Shown: in pieces, positions 56,582-64,000 of the stretch
Numbering within the stretch: position 1 is the first letter of the stretch
Layout: each line of letters starts with the position of its first letter
Assembly (NCBI GenBank): GCA_030015575.1
Contig: CM057338.1
Span: 305,849,827 to 305,913,826, forward strand
Origin: Agapanthus africanus
Taxonomy: Eukaryota > Streptophyta > Magnoliopsida > Asparagales > Amaryllidaceae
DNA length: 64,000 bases
Reading direction: 5' to 3'
Translations under genes and position numbers: made by a program
The notes under the pieces: generated by a model
Database searches by the model: none
Seen by the model: the letters and a program-made list of their open reading frames with translations, nothing else
Told to the model about the DNA's origin: nothing

Positions 56582-59500
56582 TGTCACGATCCAAAATTTG
56601 GCACGTGACCGGCACTTAAACTACGTAACATCTACAGTCGTAACGCAATTTAAGTAAGCCGAAACCCAGAAATTTAAACCATCAAAAGTAGTAAGTGATA
56701 AAAATATTGTTAAAAACATTTGGAAATCGTAAGTAAAAATCTTTAAACTTAAGTTTATTTTCTTAAATATTTTGGCAGCACCACCTTTGTAAAATCTATC
56801 CCCAAAACGGGTACAAACATAAGATATAAGTAAAGCAACATATGAAATAAATAAAGCATCCCAAACGGGAGCAAATCACGCCGAAAGGCGGAAACAACCA
56901 CCTCAAGCATATATATACGACGCCGTAGTGAAGAAATGGATAATATAAGTGAAAACAACATAAAAGATAAAACTGCATAATAAAAGCCGGCTCATACGAG
57001 CTCGACACCCAGAGTCACAAAATATACAATATCCGTCCTCACAACTCGTCTCTAAGTCAATACATGGAAATGGTAGATGGATAGTACTAGATACAATAAT
57101 AGATACAATGGATATAAAATTGGATAACCGCAACCCACCTATAGCAAAACGGCTCACAGCCAACCGTAGCGGTATCCGCAAAATAGAGATAATCAGCAGC
57201 CTACAGCGACTACTCTGAGGGTCAACCTGCAAAACACTGTGGCAAAAAGGGGGTGAGTTGCCAACTCGTGAATAGTAAGTAACATCATACAGGTAATCGC
57301 AGGTATGCACGTACTACGATACTCTATCACATGCAATCTGATATTATCAATATGCTAATATGGATATACAACAATCATGAACGGTACTCTATCAGGTACT
57401 ACAAATACATGAAGCACTGCATATCAATGAATGCTGAGTATGGGATAAAACATGTCATCATCAATGAATCATCATCGTGGAAAAACCCGGTGTTCATCAT
57501 CGACACCCCAAATCCCAATACCTCAGGCGCCGTCACCCTGATCGGCCCTCATATCCTGTAAATCTCATAGAACCTGAGTGCCCAACACCGGCATTCGAAA
57601 ACATCATGAAAAACTTGTGTCCAATATCGATATGCAAATCCACATATATCGGGCTCCGTCAGTCCGGATCGGCCCACGAGCTCCGTCTGTCCGGATCGGC
57701 CCTCGGGCTCCATCTGTCCGGATCGGCCCTCGGGCTCCGTCAGTCCGGATCGGCCTATATCCATCTCTCGACTCCGGTCGGTATCCTCCGGATAACCGCC
57801 GGGTCTAACCAATCACCGGTAGGTAGTAATCCCTCTGCCAGGCTTATCGTCTACTGCGCGACATCCCTTTCTTGCCCCGGGGTACCATACCGGGTCCATC
57901 ATGAACCCGCAAACAGATCATCCAGCTCCTCGAATCGGTTTTCTATCACACATCTCAGAACCGAGAAAACGCATGGTGGGCGCACTGAAATATCATATCA
58001 AGAGAAACCGGGTTTTCAAAACAATGCATATTTTCTTGAAATAATACCACGGTTCTCAAATGCATAAATCATATGAAATCCGTATCTCATTTCGTAAATC
58101 CATGAAATATGATATATGCAACATAAAACCGTAATATGAGCATATCAAGGTAAAACCGCTCTTTTAAATGAATCTAGTTTTTAAATATATCATGCGGTTC
58201 GTATTTTCTCCAAAATCAAGTGCAATATCATATAAAGGTGTACATGTAGCTATAGCAAGTATGGGTGTATACATGTAAGTATGTATGCACGATGTATCTC
58301 ATATGCGCAACAGAACAATAATCTCTGTGTCAATATCAATAACAATACAATACTGCATATGTGTATAGGTTGTGCGTGTCATGGCAATTACCGACGATGT
58401 GGGTGTAGCATACAATTTAGTGCTCATGCAACATGAACCGTCAGTAATGGTGCAGTGTCCACTAGATACTAAGTCAAGGCACAACAAGTAATGGTATGCA
58501 ATGATTCTCATGCACAATCAACATATATGTATATAAATATGCGGCTATAATATCCTATCAAGCCCTGACGCATAACGCCATACGGGCGATTTCCCCGTAG
58601 ATGTTAAATCTACTCACCTTTGATCTCGAGTTAGGTAAATCCGACCACCTGCTTCCCTTTCTTCGCAGCGTCCGAAGTCCCGCACTTGCCCCTAAAATCA
58701 CACAAATATAGAAAGTGCACTTAGAAATCGACCCATAATACGTACAATTACGTTTAAATCGATGCACCGACTCCAACACCCTCTAAAGTGTTCGCTTAAT
58801 GGTTAACGTGTGTGGCGACACTACTAAAACAAACCCACGACAGCAACCTACTCGAAACACTAGAACTACGTCGAATCACTTGTAACACACGTCGTCGAAA
58901 CGCTAAAACTAGCAAATTGATCCCAGATTTTGATATACAAACAATTAGCGAAAGTTGCAAGTTCCACGAGACCATAAACAACACCAGAGACCCCACGACC
59001 AAGACTCAAGACACCAACCCTTAGTCTGGCCACAAATTGCGGCCAGAACCTATTAATTTGCGGCCACGGGTGCAGGGAATAGGCTCAGGTTTTTATGGTA
59101 GGTTCTATGCCTCTAAATTAGGTCTCTGTGATGGCAACTTCTCCAACAAATTCCTGGTTCGAAAGCAGATTCACCCGAGACACAATATTATACCAAAATA
59201 CGACATTTGCACAAAAACTGTAATTTTAGTGTTCTAAACAATATCTACTAAGCAACACAACATAGTTAACACCTACTTAGCAGTTAGAGATCGTTACCTA
59301 TCTACACTTGCTCAAAATCCTGGCTTTCCATACTCCAAATGATCCTAATGGCTTGATCTTGAATTGTGAAGGGTTTAAGTGAGGTTTAGTGGAGATTAGT
59401 GAGGATTTGGCTTTGGTTTGTGAGGGTTGTGTTAGGGTTTCAGTTGAGGGAGTGAGGGAAAGAGGTGAGGTGAAGAAAATAAGAGAATAAGAGTCATGAA

Positions 59501-59800
59501 TGAGAGTGAGGGTGTATGTGTGTGTGAGGGTGAGGGAATGAGGGGGTGAGAGTAGCATGAGCCATGCCTCCCTTTTCTCTCTCCTCATTTAATGCATGGC
59601 ATGCTTGCCCCATGCCTCATGATACATGCCATGGTCAACCCTCTCTCTTTCAAGTCAACAATTCAAACCCCTTATATTTTTAAAACTAAATTATTTAGAT
59701 AAATGCATAAAATTTAATTAAAATGCGATTAAGATGCCATGGCTACTTAAGCATGGTTACCACTAATTTAACCCTAAATTAACATGCACATGTGTGTCCA
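56582..59800 (-). mobile_element. Tekay-type LTR without interior (solo or replaced)
   Basis: Plus-strand start TGTCACGATCC and end ATGTGTGTCCA match the LTR at 2494-5565 over about 3 kb. It carries a 27-bp x 4 array (57650-57760, GTCCGGATCGG core) not present in the other copy. No target-site repeat is seen. It starts directly at the polypurine tract of the surrounding element. A palindrome TGGCCACAAATTGCGGCCA is at 59027-59045. Confidence 0.8.
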
Positions 59801-60232
59801 CGATGGGCCTCCTCGGCCCTCCCAGCTCGCCTCCGAGCTATCGAGGAACCAAGCTTTCTCGGCCTCCTGCTCACCTCCGAGCCTCCCGCCGAGCTTTGCT
59901 TCTTCGGTCTCATCGACCGACCCACAGCACAGATCACAGGCGTTTCCGCCACGGCTCTGCGAATATCGCCAGACGCGAGATATCCGCCGCCCACGATCTC
60001 GCGTTCCACGTCATCACAATCCTCCATTAACGAGCATATCTCATCATTAATGGGAGATCCCGTCTTTCACGCAGGCGTAACGCTTGGGGCGTAAGGACCG
60101 GCCTCAACCACATAAAGCCTATTGTGATCCACACGCTCCAGGAGGCAACCTCCAACTCAATCTCAGCCATCCATCACCGCTCGCTGTAGATCAACGGAAG
60201 TTAACATCTGAAGGAGATTCAGAGATCCATCA
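59801..60232 (+). repeat. 3' LTR of the non-autonomous Tat-type element (shortened)
   Basis: Matches the 5' LTR in blocks (CCTCCGAGCCTCCCGCC, CAGATCACAGGCGTTTCCGC, AGGAGGCAA, end AGAGATCCATCA) and is followed by the target repeat GGCTT. Confidence 0.8.
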
Positions 60233-60305
60233 GGCTTTGAGCAAAGTAGTTGAAGTTCCAATTGAGCTGCTCCATTTTCTTGTCATCAAAACAAAAGATG
60301 GTTGA
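60233..60305 (+). other. Right flank, possible host coding end
   Basis: With the duplicated GGCTT counted once, the frame from 43090-43131 continues here as ALSKVVEVPIELLHFLVI then KTKDG and a TGA at 60303-60305. About 38 open codons in total is not statistically strong. I do not recognise the protein. Confidence 0.25.
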
Positions 60306-61280
60306 ACTAAGAACGTTATGACTCTAGAAATTTAAGGGAACAGTAGTTGTTGCACTAAATTATTAGATATGGCTTCAAATTTTCCCCAAATTAAACGTTG
60401 AAACCTGGTTGATGAATGATAAACAATTTGGAAAAGAAGCTATAAAACTACCACCTACATCCCCCTCTATTATCTATAAAAAGAAAAAATTGGAGGGAAA
60501 AAAACTGAAAGAAAGAAAGAGAGTTCTGCATTTTCTTCTCAAAGATTACAAGGTTTCTTTGGTTTTTGCAAAATGAGGTCAAGATGGAGTTTTTGGGTGT
60601 GTTTTTTCCCTCATGTTTTCATATATTTCTAATTTTGATTAATTTCTTCCTTACTCTTTAGAGAGCCAGGGTCTTCAAATTCCTCAACTTTTAATTTTGT
60701 TCTCATATTTTTGCACGCGCTTTAGATCATATTAATGAAAATATTTCTTAGGATCGAGACTTATATTTATTAGGTACTCCTATTAGATAATTAATTTTTA
60801 AATATTTTAACGTAAATAATAAATCTGATTTTCTTGCCCGCTTCAAAATATCCTTCAAAATTAAGGAGAATATATTTTCAATAAAGATCCGTAAGTGCCA
60901 ATTAAAATATTTCAGGATAAAATTACTTATTTTCTAATAATAAGGTTAGGCTTATATATTAACCTCCTCTATTTTTCAAATTTAGAAATATAAAGATTGG
61001 GTTTTGCATAAAACCCACTACCTTTTGAGTTTTAGAAACATACAAATTTTATTCAAAACATAGAGTAGATCAAAATATTTATCGATTGGGTTTTACATCT
61101 CAATCGACTCTATAATCATACCATAGAGCAGATCAAAATATTTATTGACGTGAGCATTCAAAATTTTATTCAAGAAGTAAGTAAAACTATGAGCTTCAAA
61201 CTATCTTTTTGAAAACTTTAGATTTCTTCATCAAAATTTTCTCAACTCCAATTTTCTCAGAAACATCACTTTACATCTAA
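60306..61280. other. AT-rich DNA, no clear gene
   Basis: A TATA-like TCTATAAAAAG at about 60474 is followed 95 bp later by an ATG (60573) with a 19-codon hydrophobic reading frame (MRSRWSFWVCFFPHVFIYF). This could be a decayed first exon or chance. A 24-bp direct repeat (AGAGTAGATCAAAATATTTA) occurs near 61063 and 61129. Confidence 0.35.
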
Positions 61281-61289
61281 ATACATAAA

Positions 61290-62559
61290 AAATGGAAATT
61301 TCACGATTTTCTTATAATATAGCATGCAAAATTTTGAAAAATCATAGAAAACTGAAATTAATGAGTTTTGATATTTAATTTTTTTGGCACTGAGTTTTGA
61401 AAATTTTATGTGCAATATCAATATTCTTGCGCAATACAACAAGCAAAATATTAATAAACGGAAGAAACTTGAAAATTTTGCAATATTCTTGTGCTAACAA
61501 ACAAAATATTGATAAACCAAAAAAAATTATTAAATTTCAGGTTTTCTAAATTTTTCGGTGATTTTCGTATGCTATAGCATTCAATACGATTAAATAATTA
61601 AAATACTGAAAATTTTGAAATTTCATATGCTAAGGAAACAAATTATTGAAATTTGAAAATTCATAAACTAAAGAATATAAAAATATTAAGGATTCATGAA
61701 AATTTCATGATTTTGGTATCTCAAGCAAAATATTGAAAGAACACTGAAATTTTAGGATTTTTGAAAATTTCGTGATTCTTAGCCCAAGCTAGAAATTAAT
61801 TAAATATATGAAAAAATTAAAAATTTCCCGATATTTCGTGTGCAAAATATTGATAAAGTGAAGAAAATTTTTAGAAATTTTAAATTTTTTGTGATTTTCA
61901 TGTGTTAACCACCTAGCTAACACACTTAGCAGCCGTAGTTGGTCAAACATAGGATGTCAGTTTGACTGGCTTCGCTTCAGAAGATTTAAATATATTGTCC
62001 CTCTTACTATGGATAAAAATATTCAGCTGCATCTAAGGAAAATATTAATAAATTAAAAAAAAAGAAAATATGTGAGTTCTGAAAATCCTGTGATATTCGT
62101 ATGCTAAAGTAAGGTAAATATTGAAAAATCGAAGAAAATATATTAATTTACTATTTCATGCAATATTTATATATAGCAAAAAAAATATTAGAATACTGAA
62201 GAAAACATTAAACTATAGGATTTTGAAATTTTATGCGATATTCATATGCTATAACAAGCAAAATATGGAAACACAGAAAAAAACATAAAATTTTAGGATA
62301 TTTAAAAGTCTTGTGAAATTCGTGTGTATATAATAAACAAAATATTGAAAAACGAAGGAAAACAGAAAATTTAACGGTTTTCAAAAATTTCATGATTTTA
62401 TATATGTGTTAGGCAAAATATTGAAAAACCAAAGAAAACCAAAATTTTTAGGATTTCTGAAAATTGCGTAATATTTGTATGCTATATATAAAGAAAAATA
62501 TTGATAAACCGAAGACAATTGATAATTTTGGAATTTCTGAAAATTTCGTGATTTTCTTG
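61290..62559. repeat. Decayed AT-rich satellite-like array
   Basis: The phrase CAAAATATTGAAAAAC followed by GAAGAAAA, then TTTCTGAAAATTTCGTGATAT and CGTATGCTATA, returns irregularly about every 75-100 bp (for example 61442, 61502, 61853, 62340, 62410, 62495). Units are strongly diverged. No gene is seen. Confidence 0.7.
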
Positions 62560-64000
62560 TGTCATGCCCCACTTCCCAAAGTGTTAAAGCGGTGACGTGG
62601 CTCGGTCCGCATTCTAACCATATCGAAGGTGGTTTTACTCGATACAGTTACGTTAAGCGTATACAAGCATGCAGACAATGTAACAAAACAAATAAAGCAA
62701 CAACATTTATTCTGTTAACTAAAACATTATTACATCCCAGACACAGAATAAGAAGTGTTTATTACATTAATCCAAGAAAAACGAGCCCTAAATAAGTGGT
62801 CAACAAGGTAGGTAAAAGAACTGATCCTTGTAATAAGTGGATAGCTTCGAGCCGTGGGTACCACTTCTTCTTCCTCTTCGTACGCTCCGTCCGCATCAAA
62901 CGGACATCCCGAGAGGCGACAAGAGGAAAAGAGATGTCCTTCAACAAGTTACACTCGAGTAGAATATCTCAGAAAGGATAAATAAGAGTATGGTAACGAT
63001 ATGTGTGCGATACATGGTGTCATATGTGTGTAGTGGTAAGAGAATATCAAGTATCTGCTAAGTGTTGTGCACGTTTCAGTTTTTGTAGGCAACGGTACCG
63101 GGCTCTCATGATTATTCTGTTAGAACCATGAAACAACGACAGTTGGGAGTGAATAATACTTCATTTCACTCTCTGAACCATTGTTAATCAAAAGTGAAAT
63201 CCGAAGCCCTTAATACAATCTCTCATATCCAAACTACCTTACACCGATCTTGTTCAATTATAGGAGTAAGCTTCCCTTTCTTCTCAAATCTCATCACGCC
63301 CTTCATCGGAGAAATCCGTAAGAATACATGGTCCCCTACTGTGAACTCGAGCCTGCGACGACGACAGTCGGCATAAGACTTCTGTCTGCACTGGGCTGCT
63401 CTCATCCTATTCTGAATCAACTGAATTTTCTCCGTAGTCTCTTGAACTAGCTGGGGTCCCAAAATCCTGCTCTCGCTAAGTTCGGTCCAACAGACTGGCG
63501 ATCGACACTTTCTACCATACAAAGCCTCAAAAGGTGCCATCTGAATCGTCTCCTGATAACTGCTATTGTAGGAGAACTCTATCAATAGCAAGTGACGATC
63601 CCAACTGCCACCAAAATCAAGCACGCACGCACAAAGCATATCCTCCAGAGTCTGTATAGTCCGCTCTGACTGACCATCGGTCTGCGAATGGAAAGCCGTG
63701 CTAAAGCTCAAACGGATACCTAAGGCTTCCTGAAGCTTCTGCCAAAGACTGCTAGTGAACTGGGTGTCCCTATCGGATACAATGCATGTGGGGACGCCGT
63801 GCAAACGCACAATCTCATCAATGTACAATTGAGCATACTGAGCATAACCGAAAGTGGTCTTCACTAGAAGGAAGTGAGCCGCTTTTGTCAATCAGTCAAC
63901 AATCACCCAAATGGAGTCATACCCTCGACTAGACCTGGGAAGACCCACAACGAAGTCCATGGAAATCTGCTCCCATTTCCACTCCGGAACGGGTAAATGC
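62560..64000 (-). mobile_element. Tekay-type element, 3' portion
   Basis: Minus strand: integrase (64000 to about 63265) followed by noncoding DNA whose outer end is TGTCATGCCCCACTTCCC on the plus strand. This resembles, inverted, the end of the solo LTR at 25349. The LTR part here is short (about 0.7 kb), so the end is rearranged or incomplete. The 5' part is beyond the right edge. Fossil. Confidence 0.7.
63223..64000 (-). pseudogene. Chromovirus integrase
   Basis: From the right edge: [20 protein letters not shown] (first catalytic Asp), TKAAHFLLVKTTFG, VSDRDTQFTSSLW (second Asp), FHSQTDGQSERTIQTLEDML (Glu), LIEFSYNSSYQETI, PFEALYGRKCRSPVCW and the GPY-like end VFLRISPMKGVMRF with KKGKL. 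These are Tekay/Del signatures. The usual continuation into a chromodomain is not present. Few breaks. Confidence 0.85.

Larger units (their letters stand above)
43132..60232 (+). mobile_element. Non-autonomous Tat-type element with an 86-bp satellite interior
   Basis: Flanked by GGCTT (43127-43131 and 60233-60237). It has a 5' LTR (43132-43860), a TGGCGCCGTCTGTGGGA primer site, an 86-bp array (43882-44060, 54350-56210), about 350 bp of other internal DNA, a polypurine tract ending at 56581, and a shorter 3' LTR (59801-60232). No gag or pol motif is present. Without the nested Angela-type element and the Tekay-type LTR it is about 3.6 kb. The LTR copies are diverged and unequal in length, so it is older than the Angela insertion. 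Confidence 0.8.

Noticed and set aside
57477-58067. 196-codon plus-strand open frame as a gene
   Set aside because: It runs through the 27-bp repeats of a Tekay-type LTR on the opposite strand and has no domain-like sequence.

Overview
This is a gene-poor, retrotransposon-packed stretch of a flowering-plant nuclear genome. The evidence is the set of element lineages: Tekay/Del-type and Tat/Ogre-type and Athila-like Ty3/Gypsy elements, plus an Angela/BARE-type Copia element. LTR starts, tRNA primer sites, polypurine tracts and protease, RT, RNase H and integrase motifs can all be read directly. I found no intact host gene, no rRNA gene and no complete tRNA gene. The species cannot be named from this sequence.

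Layout. 1-5565 (-): 5' part of a Tekay-type element (RT, protease, gag, tRNA-Met primer site, 3.07-kb LTR) running off the left edge. 5705-37340 (+): remains of Tat/Ogre-type sequence. It holds an orphan integrase end, repeat-rich noncoding DNA, a worn gag-pol (8.0-15.3 kb), hairpin-rich 3' noncoding DNA, an antisense accessory coding region with plant-mobile-domain character (29.4-33.4 kb), and a 2.8-kb LTR-like control region made almost entirely of short inverted repeats and G-boxes (33.5-36.3 kb). A non-autonomous Athila-like element (17308-28103, -) sits inside it and itself contains a solo LTR (22274-25349). 37341-41515 (-): 5' end of a second Athila-like element with a near-identical 1141-bp tandem duplication. 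41516-42530 (+): 3' end of a Copia element whose LTR carries repeated AGACGTCT palindromes.

43132-60232 is a non-autonomous Tat-type element flanked by the 5-bp repeat ggctt. It has no pol, and its interior is mainly an 86-bp satellite-like array. A young Angela/BARE-type element (44061-54349, target repeat acgac) is inserted into the array, and a Tekay-type LTR (56582-59800) lies exactly at its 3' polypurine tract/LTR boundary. 60233-62559 is AT-rich with a decayed satellite-like array. 62560-64000 (-) is the 3' end of another Tekay-type element.

The most unusual signals are noncoding. (1) 'Beads' of consecutive perfect short hairpins at 33.5-36.3 kb, with 18 CACGTG boxes by eye. (2) A paired GC-rich palindrome (core CCGCGG-N2-CCGCGG) that recurs in the LTRs or leaders of unrelated Gypsy and Copia elements. 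(3) A roughly 165-bp module shared in sense orientation by the Athila-like leaders and a different family's LTR. (4) Tandem hairpin arrays whose arms vary between copies while pairing is kept.
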